Under the pieces are notes generated by a model. The model made no database searches and had not been told where the DNA came from. It worked only from the letters and a program-made list of their open reading frames with translations. The position numbers and the translations under genes were made by a program. From an uncultured Collinsella sp. (GTDB lineage: Bacteria > Actinomycetota > Coriobacteriia > Coriobacteriales > Coriobacteriaceae): a stretch of DNA of 6,141 bases. Shown here piece after piece: positions 1 to 6,100 of this stretch. Position 1 is the stretch's first letter; each line of letters begins with the position of its first letter. Location: contig UQSC01000108.1 in the NCBI GenBank assembly GCA_900543615.1, positions 1 to 6,141 on the forward strand. Direction: 5' to 3'.

Positions 1-30
1 CGTGGGCTCGGAGATGTGTATAAGAGACAG
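1..30. other. Nextera adapter remnant (not genomic)
   Basis: These 30 bases are the 3' portion of the Illumina Nextera read-2 transposon adapter. The 19-bp Tn5 mosaic end AGATGTGTATAAGAGACAG occupies 12-30. The sequence is the exact reverse complement of 6101-6130. Genomic sequence begins at base 31. Any protein read through it gains the artefactual residues GSEMCIRD. Confidence 0.98.
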
Positions 31-307
31 CGTGGAGCATGGTGCGGGCTTCGTCCTCGTTTGCCGGCTTACCCAAAATCTTGCCATCGAAGGTGACGAT
101 GGTGTCGGCCGCGATGGTCAGCTCACTGGGATCGGCGTGCTCGGCGGCAACGGCGGCTGCCTTAGCGCGTGCCAGGCGCTCGACAAGTGTAAGCGGGGCC
201 TCGTCATCAAAAGGAGTCTCGTCGATGTCAGCGGGAATGACGCGGATGTCGTAGCCCGCTTCGCGCATGAGCTCGATGCGGCGCGGTGATTGCGAAGCCA
301 AAATCAT
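31..307 (-). CDS. maf: Maf family nucleoside triphosphate pyrophosphatase, N-terminal half (cut by contig end)
   Basis: Maf proteins are cytoplasmic house-cleaning enzymes that hydrolyse non-canonical or selected NTPs to NMP and pyrophosphate, and some influence septation. The visible 92 residues carry the family hallmarks: the opening MILASQSPRR (1-10), the TPFDDE...LVERLARAKA helix region (about 31-50), the AADTIV segment with the presumed catalytic Asp68, and GKILGKP (76-82 region). Usual Maf length is about 190-200 residues, so the C-terminal half is missing because the contig runs into adapter at base 30. The ATG at 307-305 overlaps the TGA of the upstream DJ-1-like gene as ATGA, which implies translational coupling. 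The MIL start matches the family's usual N-terminus. The substrate subclass (dTTP/UTP versus m7GTP type) cannot be decided without the missing half. Confidence 0.93.
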
Positions 308-846
308 AGCTGGATGCCCTCGGCAACCTTCTCGACAGCCTTGTCGCCGGCGAGCGTACGCAGCAGCTCAAGCGCAAAGGGGAGCGACTGGGCCATGCCG
401 CTGGCGGTGATGATGTTGCCGTCGTGCGTGACCTTGTCGCCGGTATAGGCACCCTCGGGGAAGCTCTTCTCAAAGCCGGGGAAGCACGTGGCGTGGCGTC
501 CCTCGAGCAGGTCAAGCTCGCCCAGGATAAATGGGGCGGCGCAGATGGCGGCAACATGCTTGGTTGCGGCGAACTCGCAGACTACGTCGCAGACGCGCTG
601 GTCGGCGCGCAGGTTGGTGGCGCCGGGCAGACCGCCGGGCAGTACGACGCAGTCGTACTCGTCAAAGTTAATCTCGTCAAAGAGTGCGTCGCAGGTTACG
701 GGAATCTGTAGTGAGCTTACGACCTCGCGCGTGGGCATAATCGAGACGAGCGTGGCACGCACGCCGCCGCGACGCATGACATCGACCATGGTCAGGCATT
801 CAATCGTTTCAAAGCCATCGGCGGCAAGAACGGCAACGCTGGGCAT
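304..846 (-). CDS. DJ-1/PfpI (YajL-like) family protein
   Basis: This is a complete 180-residue cytoplasmic protein of the DJ-1/ThiJ/PfpI superfamily. Members have been described as redox-sensing chaperones, glyoxalases or protein deglycases, and the exact activity here is not determined. Visible signatures are the N-terminal strand and DGFETIE loop (10-16), where Glu16 aligns with the active-site Glu18 of human DJ-1; VDVMRRGGV (21-29), nearly identical to DJ-1; the VVLPGGLPGA turn (67-76); and the nucleophile elbow AAICAAP with Cys102 corresponding to Cys106 of DJ-1. Length matches DJ-1/YajL (about 190). An in-frame upstream ATG at 912 would add 22 residues, but it lies within the likely promoter and lacks family similarity. 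The start at 846 has an AAAGGA site 6 bases ahead. It is first in an operon with maf, which overlaps it by 4 bases. Confidence 0.93.
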   Translation of the reverse strand: MPSVAVLAADGFETIECLTMVDVMRRGGVRATLVSIMPTREVVSSLQIPVTCDALFDEINFDEYDCVVLPGGLPGATNLRADQRVCDVVCEFAATKHVAAICAAPFILGELDLLEGRHATCFPGFEKSFPEGAYTGDKVTHDGNIITASGMAQSLPFALELLRTLAGDKAVEKVAEGIQL

Positions 847-852
847 AAGGGT

Positions 853-858
853 TCCTTT
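853..858 (-). promoter_or_regulatory. Ribosome binding site fixing the DJ-1-like start
   Basis: Read on the minus strand this is AAAGGA, ending 6 bases before the ATG at 846-844. It supports the 180-residue protein over the 202-residue reading that would start at 912. Confidence 0.7.
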
Positions 859-883
859 CAAAAAGCGGCATACAATTAGCCGT

Positions 884-912
884 CTTATACCCCGAAGACC
901 CCCGCTTGCCAC
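884..912 (-). promoter_or_regulatory. Putative sigma-70-type promoter for the DJ-1-like/maf unit
   Basis: On the minus strand a -35-like GTGGCA (912-907, 4 of 6 to TTGACA) and a -10-like TATAAG (889-884, 5 of 6 to TATAAT) are separated by 17 bases. Initiation near 877 would give a leader of about 30 bases containing the ribosome binding site. This is pattern matching only. Confidence 0.45.
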
Positions 913-979
913 GCACCAATCTCAAAAAGACCGGTCGTGCCTGGGTGTTGCGCGCTAGGAGGGGCTTGCGGCGCGGCGA

Positions 980-985
980 TAAAAT
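980..985 (+). promoter_or_regulatory. Possible -10 element (TAAAAT) for the small zinc-ribbon gene
   Basis: TAAAAT matches TATAAT at 5 of 6 positions and lies about 43 bases before the ATG at 1029. No convincing -35 hexamer stands 16-19 bases upstream; that region is the G-rich AGGAGGGG. The call is weak. Confidence 0.22.
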
Positions 986-1028
986 CTCGGCATCCGTCAT
1001 CTTTCGCTACATGAGGAGCTGATTTGCG

Positions 1029-1322
1029 ATGATTAGTGTATTCGATCTTCTCGTTTTGCTAGTTGTATTTGGCGGTGTCGCGGCTGTCGCCTTTGCTGTT
1101 ATCTTGAACAAGGAATCGTCGAATAAGCCTCAGCCTCCGCAGTCCAATCCGTACCAGCAAATGCCTCCCGTGCAACAGGTCCCGCCGACGCAGCAGGTGC
1201 CGACCGCGATCGATGATGCTCAGCCAGTTGAGCCCGCTCATTTTTGCGCTCAGTGCGGCTCAATGGTGGATGCAAATGCCTCCTTCTGCCAAAACTGCGG
1301 AGCTCCCGTCAACCATCAGTGA
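1029..1322 (+). CDS. Small membrane-anchored zinc-ribbon protein
   Basis: This 97-residue protein has three parts: a single hydrophobic helix at about residues 5-26, a Pro/Gln-rich linker at about 34-60 (PQPPQSNPYQQ, PPVQQVPPTQQ), and a C-terminal zinc ribbon with two CxxC knuckles, Cys73/Cys76 and Cys87/Cys90 (FCAQCG...FCQNCGAPV). Lysines follow the helix (28, 33), so the positive-inside rule puts the ribbon in the cytoplasm. GAGGAG (1013-1018) precedes the ATG by 10 bases. No specific function is recognised; small ribbons of this kind usually bind zinc and mediate protein contacts. Its ribbon closely resembles that of the next gene, suggesting a shared partner or duplication. A strong hairpin starts 6 bases after its stop, so it may be transcribed mostly alone. 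Confidence 0.85.
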   Translation: MISVFDLLVLLVVFGGVAAVAFAVILNKESSNKPQPPQSNPYQQMPPVQQVPPTQQVPTAIDDAQPVEPAHFCAQCGSMVDANASFCQNCGAPVNHQ

Positions 1323-1328
1323 TTTTTC

Positions 1329-1384
1329 TGGGACGGGGATTAAATAATCATTCGGTACACAATGATTATTTAATCCCCGTCCCA
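1329..1384 (+). terminator. Perfect 24-bp hairpin, likely intrinsic terminator; shares a block with the 4889 repeat
   Basis: Arms 1329-1352 and 1361-1384 are perfectly complementary over 24 bp around the 8-base loop CGGTACAC. The outer part is TGGGACGGGG/CCCCGTCCCA and the inner part is AT-rich (ATTAAATAATCATT). TTTT follows at 1385-1388, and the hairpin begins 6 bases after the stop of the zinc-ribbon gene, which fits a rho-independent terminator on the plus strand. No T tract exists for the opposite direction. The stem is longer than a terminator needs, and its GC clamp recurs at 4901-4910 and 4977-4986. Confidence 0.8.
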
Positions 1385-1423
1385 TTTTCATCAGGCGTTA
1401 CCGACTTTTTTCTCGCCGGGAAT

Positions 1424-1435
1424 TGTTGCGCAACA
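1424..1435. repeat. 12-bp palindrome TGTTGCGCAACA, possible operator
   Basis: This perfect self-complementary 12-mer sits between the hairpin and the start of the propeller gene, about 66 bases before ATG 1502. The size and position would suit a dimeric regulator, but no regulator or clear promoter was identified alongside it. Confidence 0.3.
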
Positions 1436-1490
1436 GATTTTGCTTTTTCGGGCTTAGCGTACTCTCAGGTCTTACTCACCTCTCGTTCGA

Positions 1491-1496
1491 AAGGGG
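1491..1496 (+). promoter_or_regulatory. Ribosome binding site pointing to ATG 1502
   Basis: AAGGGG (within GAAAGGGG) ends 5 bases before the ATG at 1502. It is the only good site near the start of the propeller gene, yet the ATG it serves reads MPNVRKMKWGGF and then stop at 1538-1540 in the sequence as given. This is central evidence for the frame problem at the G tract. Confidence 0.65.
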
Positions 1497-1524
1497 CAAC
1501 CATGCCAAATGTGAGAAAAATGAA

Positions 1525-3135
1525 ATGGGGGGGCTTCTAATAGCCGGCCTGGCGCTGGCTGCTAGCCTTATTGTCGCGCCGCTGGGCGCCTATGCTGCCG
1601 ACGTCCCCACGCCCGAATTGAAGGACAGTTTCGTAGTGTCGGGCGAATTGTTTGACAGGTCTTTGTCGGGAAAATACCTGATTCTAAAGCAGGGCCACTC
1701 TGGGGATGGTACCCAGCTGCTAGTGGTGAATGCGGATGATGGATCACAAATACAAGCCTCAACCTTTATTGATGACTATGTTTGCGGAAGCGGTAACTAC
1801 AATGGAGCTTATTGTTTCTCCAATAAAGAGGACTTCTTTTATTCGTACGATCCAGAGCAATCGGAAATCATTGGCTATCCGTTAGGGGATAAAGGCGAAT
1901 TGGAGTCTACTCCCGTAGATCCTTCCGCTGTTGAAAATGAGCTTTGGCAGCTTGGCTTGTCTGATGACGGCAACACTTTTTTCTTGACCTCTACTGATGG
2001 CGTGTCTGTTAGATTCAGTAAGCTTGACCGCAAGACGGGAAAGGTTCTCTCAGTCTATTCGGCTCCGTTTTTCGAGGACAAGGGCGAATGGTCGACCTAT
2101 ACCTCCTGTTCGGCATGGACGTCTTTAGACGGTAAATATGGTTATGTGAATAATGTAACTGACGGTAAGCTGACAACAATTAACTTGGATGCTGAAACCA
2201 TTGTTAATGAGATAAGCATACGGGCCCTCGAACTATCATCATCAATCGAATCTCCAATGCGTGTGATGGCGGGTGGAACCTTGTTTTCAAGCGGCGTATT
2301 TGCTTCGAATAAAGGCGAAGTTACAGTCACCAATGAGCGAAAAGAAATGTTGGAGTACTCAAAATGGTATGAGTGCACATGCAACGCAGATGGATCGTTG
2401 ATGGGCATGCTGTCCAGCCAGCTTGACGGGGGAGGCTCTTCGAGCTCGGAGCGCGTCAGCGAGTGTTCTCTTTCGGTTGTAGATTCCGTTACGGGTAAAA
2501 CAAAATGGAAATCCGCATTTAGCGTGAAGAATTATTCTGACATAACGTGCATTTCGTCTTTGTCAAGTGACGGAGCATTTGCTTTAGTATACGCCGCAGA
2601 TGAGAATGGATCCGGTTTGCTCTATCTGGTTGATACCAAGACTGGATCGTCCTCTCAAATATCCTTAAAAAGCGATTATGACGTATCTGGGTTCGGAGCG
2701 TATTTCCCGCAAGATAATTCAAAGGTTTACGTTGCGCAAGATCTTGGTGACGGTAGCGCATCAATTGATATTTACGAGATCGGTGCCTCGGGAGGCCTGC
2801 TGTCTCCTGCGGCCCAGCACGATGGCGACTCATCCTCGGTCAACCCAATTATCATTGTCGTTGTAGTTGCGATTCTTCTTGCGGCGGGCGTTGGCGGCTT
2901 CGTTGTCATTCGCATGCGCAAACACTCTAAGGGGTATGCGGCAACCGCGAATGGCACTATCTCCGCTGCGCCTCAGCAGACGGTTCCGCAGAATTTCGTC
3001 GGACAGCAGACTCAGGCCCAGCTGCAGCAGGCGCCCATGCCTTTGGAAGCTCCGCGATTCTGCGGTTCGTGCGGTGGTCCCCTCGTTCCTGGTACACGGT
3101 TCTGTCCGCATTGTGGTGCACCGGTAAAGCACTAA
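1525..3135 (+). CDS. Secreted-type membrane protein: beta-propeller-like ectodomain, one TM helix, cytoplasmic zinc ribbon
   Basis: As read from ATG 1525 this is 536 residues. A hydrophobic signal sequence (3-20) ends in GAYAAD, with probable cleavage near residue 24. The ectodomain (about 26-440) repeats two blade-like motifs. Turn-plus-strand segments are DDGNTFFLT (147-155), LDGKYGYVN (201-209), SDGAFALVY (348-356) and DNSKVYVA (397-404). D-x-x-TG segments are DRKTGK (168-173), DSVTGK (320-325) and DTKTG (370-374). These resemble PQQ/YVTN-type propeller blades. Then come a TM helix (441-463), a basic stop-transfer RMRKHSK, a Gln/Pro-rich linker (481-509), and a zinc ribbon with Cys513/516/527/530. 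The likely topology is ectodomain outside, ribbon inside. No known family is recognised. ATG 1525 lacks a good ribosome binding site and a charged n-region; ATG 1502 has both but is out of frame by one G. The gene looks more AT-rich than its neighbours. Confidence 0.82.
   Translation: MGGLLIAGLALAASLIVAPLGAYAADVPTPELKDSFVVSGELFDRSLSGKYLILKQGHSGDGTQLLVVNADDGSQIQASTFIDDYVCGSGNYNGAYCFSNKEDFFYSYDPEQSEIIGYPLGDKGELESTPVDPSAVENELWQLGLSDDGNTFFLTSTDGVSVRFSKLDRKTGKVLSVYSAPFFEDKGEWSTYTSCSAWTSLDGKYGYVNNVTDGKLTTINLDAETIVNEISIRALELSSSIESPMRVMAGGTLFSSGVFASNKGEVTVTNERKEMLEYSKWYECTCNADGSLMGMLSSQLDGGGSSSSERVSECSLSVVDSVTGKTKWKSAFSVKNYSDITCISSLSSDGAFALVYAADENGSGLLYLVDTKTGSSSQISLKSDYDVSGFGAYFPQDNSKVYVAQDLGDGSASIDIYEIGASGGLLSPAAQHDGDSSSVNPIIIVVVVAILLAAGVGGFVVIRMRKHSKGYAATANGTISAAPQQTVPQNFVGQQTQAQLQQAPMPLEAPRFCGSCGGPLVPGTRFCPHCGAPVKH
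1527..1533 (+). other. G7 homopolymer at the N-terminus of the propeller gene (frame switch or indel)
   Basis: Seven consecutive Gs follow AAAT. With 7 Gs the frame from ATG 1502 ends after 12 codons. With 8 (or 5) Gs, ATG 1502 reads MPNVRKMKWGG straight into LLIAGLALAAS, giving a signal peptide with a basic n-region, hydrophobic core and AYA cleavage site. Homopolymeric G tracts near gene starts are classic slipped-strand phase-variation sites and are also prone to sequencing or assembly errors. The sequence alone cannot separate the two. Confidence 0.6.
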
Positions 3136-3139
3136 GCGC

Positions 3140-4843
3140 ATGCCGGGGGAGCGATTAAAACAAAATCGCGACATGTTGATGGTCGCGGGCATCTTTGCGG
3201 TGCTCGCGACCATCGCGGATATGTTTCGCGATACCGTGGGATTCTCTTGCAACCCTATCTACTTGGTCCATGTCTTGGGGCACATCGCCTTTTTCTACGT
3301 AGCGTTTATGCTTGGCGACTATCTGATCGATCGGTTCCTGGTGGGACGCAAAGGTGTTGTTGACGTCCCACGGCAAGACCATGCTGGATGGTTTAACAAC
3401 TTGTGCGACATGGCGTTCTCTGGCATCCCGCAGACATACGCATTCGGCGGCATCATAAAACTGGGCGCAATCATCTACGCCTGCTGGTCTCCGCTGTTGG
3501 TCCTTCTGTTCCCGGGCGTGATCTGGTGGGACACTCGCCAGCAGCTTTTGCAGTACAACGGCTTACCCAATGCCTTGCCGGATGGCGTCATCACCGACCA
3601 CCATCCAGTGCTCGATACCTATCTGTACGGATGGTTTACCGACCTAGGCCGTGCGCTGGGAAGCGTTGATGCTGGGGTGTACGCCTTCTGCCTGGTACAA
3701 GCGTTTCTGACGGCGTGTGCCTTGGCGTGCTGCCTTGTTTTGGTACGCCGCATGGGCAGCGGACGTGGCGTTTGCCTGGCACTGCTGGCGCTTGTGTGCC
3801 TGTATTGGCACCTTCCCATTTATGCCTCGGCCATGGCGAAGGACGCCACCTTCCTGCCGTTTTTCTTGCTGTTCTCGGTTGCCTCCATTGAGGTCATGCG
3901 CTCGAGGGGGCAACTCCTGAGGGCACCCGGTTTCCTTGCTTTATACGTTGCGCTTCTGCTTCTGGCTTCGCTGACGCGTAAGACCGGCCTGATTCTCGTG
4001 CTGATTGTCCTGGTTGTCGTGTTCTTTAGGGTAGCGGGTCGGCGCGGGCGAGTTGTCGTTGCGGCAATGGCGGTCGGCGCTTCTCTGTTTATGACGGTCC
4101 TTATGCCAACGGCCGTGCTTCCCGCTTTGGGGTGCGAGCCTGGTGGCAAGCAGGAGGTCTACGGTCTTATGTTTCAGCAGTCTGCGTTGCTGATGCGTGA
4201 CCACGGGGACGAGCTTCCGGAATGGCAGCGTCAAGAGATAGAGCGCGCCATCGGGGAGGATGGTAAGAACAACTACACGTGGTTTTTAACCGACTCCGTT
4301 AAAGACCCCACGTTTGGTAAGGCCGACGAGCTCGATTTTGCAGCCTATTTTGGCGTGTGGGTAGCGGGGCTCCTGCAGCATCCACTTTGTTATCTCGAGG
4401 CGTATCTGGGAGTGCAGATTGGCTGGTATGCCATGCCAGCGGCGGGAAGCGAGGCCTTGTCGCCCTATGTGACTCCTGTCGACGGGCACAACGTGAGCCA
4501 TGTGTTTCCCCGCTCGCGGGACCTGGGACTGAGCTGGTCCGATGCGACCTTGGGCCGCAGTGTCGAGTCGCTCGTCGCATGGTTTCAGTCGACGCCGGTC
4601 GGCATGCTTGTCGGCGCCAAGGCGCTTTGGTCGACCTGGGGTATAGCGTTTCTGCTGCTGGAGATAAAACGTCGTGCGCCCCAGAAACTCTATCTGATGG
4701 CGCCACTCGTTGCGGCAAACCTTGTTCTTTGGATCTCGCCGACGTCGTATACGACCGAGTCGATGCGCTACCTACTGCCGTTGTTGTTCTGGCTGCCCGT
4801 GAGCGCAGCGATAACTTTTGCCAGTGTTGCATCGACCGAATAA
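3140..4843 (+). CDS. Polytopic membrane protein, DUF6020-like, GT-C glycosyltransferase-like
   Basis: This 567-residue protein has about 11-13 hydrophobic stretches (for example 12-28, 40-60, 105-128, 178-202, 210-230, 236-250, 262-278, 282-297, 305-325, 401-418, 485-507, 516-532, 541-560). Motifs recalled from DUF6020-type proteins are FPGVIWWDTRQQ (124-135), TDHHPVLDT (152-160), MAKDATF (232-238), LTRKTGLIL (278-286) and ESMRYLLPLLF (540-550). Acidic and His-Pro loop motifs between helices plus a C-terminal RY-LLP segment resemble GT-C enzymes, which transfer sugars from polyprenyl-phosphate carriers outside the membrane. The catalytic role is inferred, not shown. The ATG lies 4 bases after the preceding stop and has no clear ribosome binding site, which suggests translational coupling with the propeller gene. 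An internal ATG at 3173 is a less likely start. Confidence 0.8.
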   Translation: MPGERLKQNRDMLMVAGIFAVLATIADMFRDTVGFSCNPIYLVHVLGHIAFFYVAFMLGDYLIDRFLVGRKGVVDVPRQDHAGWFNNLCDMAFSGIPQTYAFGGIIKLGAIIYACWSPLLVLLFPGVIWWDTRQQLLQYNGLPNALPDGVITDHHPVLDTYLYGWFTDLGRALGSVDAGVYAFCLVQAFLTACALACCLVLVRRMGSGRGVCLALLALVCLYWHLPIYASAMAKDATFLPFFLLFSVASIEVMRSRGQLLRAPGFLALYVALLLLASLTRKTGLILVLIVLVVVFFRVAGRRGRVVVAAMAVGASLFMTVLMPTAVLPALGCEPGGKQEVYGLMFQQSALLMRDHGDELPEWQRQEIERAIGEDGKNNYTWFLTDSVKDPTFGKADELDFAAYFGVWVAGLLQHPLCYLEAYLGVQIGWYAMPAAGSEALSPYVTPVDGHNVSHVFPRSRDLGLSWSDATLGRSVESLVAWFQSTPVGMLVGAKALWSTWGIAFLLLEIKRRAPQKLYLMAPLVAANLVLWISPTSYTTESMRYLLPLLFWLPVSAAITFASVASTE

Positions 4844-4882
4844 AACCGAGCCAAGGGATTGGGCACTTATCGACCGTATATC

Positions 4883-4895
4883 GCTGCGGGGCAGC
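4883..4895. repeat. Small hairpin GCTGC-GGG-GCAGC overlapping the large repeat
   Basis: Arms 4883-4887 and 4891-4895 are complementary with a 3-base loop. The right part is also used by the left arm of the 39-bp repeat, so the two folds are mutually exclusive. No function is assigned. Confidence 0.35.
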
Positions 4896-4998
4896 TAATT
4901 TGGGACGGGGCTTTTTTAGCTACCCTTTTTGGACGACTTCGCACTCTTTTATTCAATGTAAGGGTAGCTAAAAAAGCCCCGTCCCAAATTAGCTGCCC
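4889..4998. repeat. Perfect 39-bp inverted repeat between converging genes
   Basis: Arms 4889-4927 and 4960-4998 are perfectly complementary, with a 32-base loop (4928-4959). The stem contains TGGGACGGGG (4901-4910) and its complement (4977-4986), the same block as the 1329 hairpin, followed inward by CTTTTTTAGCTACCCTT. It begins 45 bases after the stop of the GT-C-like gene and ends 18 bases before the stop of the minus-strand methyltransferase. That position suits a two-way terminator, but neither side of the stem is followed by a T tract. Alternatives are a dispersed palindromic repeat, a non-autonomous mobile remnant, or an RNA stability element. Confidence 0.85.
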
Positions 4999-5016
4999 AG
5001 TGCAATGACCGTGTGG

Positions 5017-6100
5017 TTAGTTGCGCTTGAGGTGGACGACCGTTTCGCAGTGGAAGGTTTGCGGGAATAGGTCGACCGGCGTGATCTTGACGGGGGAGAA
5101 GGTGCCCTCCTCGACAAAGCGTTTGAGGTCGCGGGCCAGAGTTGCCGGGTCGCAGCTCACGTAGGCGACATCGCGGGCACTCGTGCTCGCGATGAGGTCG
5201 ATGGCCTCGGGCGCTAAGCCCGCGCGTGGCGGATCGACTACTAGGACATCGGCGTCCTGATCGGGGAACTCGCGCACCGCGTCGCCGCCGATGACGTCGA
5301 CGTTATCGAGCTTGTTGATCTCCAGGTTGCGACGCAGGTCGCGCACGGCCGGGCCGTAGGCCTCGACGGCGGCGACGAAATCGCAGCGGCGGGCGAGCGG
5401 CAGGGTAAAGGTGCCGGCACCGCAGTACAGGTCCACGGCCAGCTCGTCTTCCTGCGGGTCGAGGGCGTCCATAACGAGCTCAATCAAAATCTCGGCGCCC
5501 TTGGTATTGACCTGGAAAAACGACGGGGCAGATAAGCGCATCTGGCCCTCGGCGATATTCTCGGTCCACGAGCCCTCGCCGGCGAGCATCTCCACCTTAG
5601 AGACACGGCGGGCTTTCTTTTCGCCCTTGCTCATCACACGCACGATGCTCGTGGGATGAGCGGCGTCCGCCAGCACGCGGGAGACCTGCGAGCGCGGAAA
5701 AGAGCCTGTGGGCGTCCAGAGTGCGACCTCGAGTGCCTTGGTGCGGCGCGATGCGCGAATGCCCACGCGCTCGAGCCCCAAATCATGGCTGCCGCTCAGA
5801 TAGTTGAGTGCGCCGACGACCGATTTGAGCGCCTTCGGGAAGCGCTTATCGAACAGCGGGCACGCATCGACGGTCACGATTTTGCTGGGGTCGACACCGT
5901 GCATGCCAAGACGAACACGACCGTTGACGACGGTCGGTTCGAGCTCGATTTTATTGCGGTAGCCCCAGTCGTCCTTGGTGTGGCGGATGGGCTGCACCAG
6001 CTCATCGACCTGCTCAGGAGCGAACTTGCCGATGCGCTCGAGCGTGGAGCGCAGGTTTTGCTCCTTGGCGGCGAGTTGTGCCGTGCGTGAGAGATTGCCC
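5017..6100 (-). CDS. rlmD: RlmD/TrmA-family 23S rRNA (uracil-5-)-methyltransferase, N-terminus missing
   Basis: This cytoplasmic enzyme family transfers methyl from S-adenosylmethionine to C5 of uridine in 23S rRNA (U1939 for RlmD). In the 360 genomic residues visible are Cys80 (VDACPLF), matching the fourth Fe-S ligand of E. coli RlmD; PSFFQVN (192-198); SAM motif I DLYCGAGTFTLPLA (223-236); DPPRAG (289-294); SCDPATLARDL with nucleophile Cys316; and the C-terminal HCETVV with the presumed base Glu352. The first visible residues, GNLSRTAQLAAKEQ, match the region just after the CGGC Fe-S motif, so the TRAM domain and the other three cysteines are lost beyond the adapter junction. RlmD, RlmC and TrmA-like members are hard to separate without the N-terminus; the Fe-S cysteine argues against TrmA. 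Confidence 0.93.

Noticed and set aside
2..289. Plus-strand open frame of 95 codons at the left end
   Set aside because: It begins inside the adapter and runs antisense to a clear Maf reading frame with family motifs.
966..1022. Possible 18-codon leader peptide starting TTG 966 after AGGAGG
   Set aside because: The spacing from AGGAGG to TTG is only 3 bases, the composition shows no attenuator-like codon run, and there is no terminator hairpin to couple with.
847..1028. Possible additional gene or RNA in the divergent spacer
   Set aside because: No coding frame with a good start and no strong folded structure were seen; promoter elements are the simplest content.
1423..1524. Upstream extension of the propeller gene to TTG 1423
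   Set aside because: The added 34 residues have no ribosome binding site, overlap the palindrome, and would place an odd non-signal segment before the hydrophobic signal core.
4357..4971. 204-codon plus-strand open frame overlapping the GT-C-like gene
   Set aside because: It is an out-of-frame shadow of the 3140-4843 gene that runs on into the inverted repeat; it has no recognisable domain.
5656..6090. 144-codon plus-strand open frame
   Set aside because: It is antisense to the RlmD-family gene, whose motifs are unambiguous; high GC content explains the long opposite frame.
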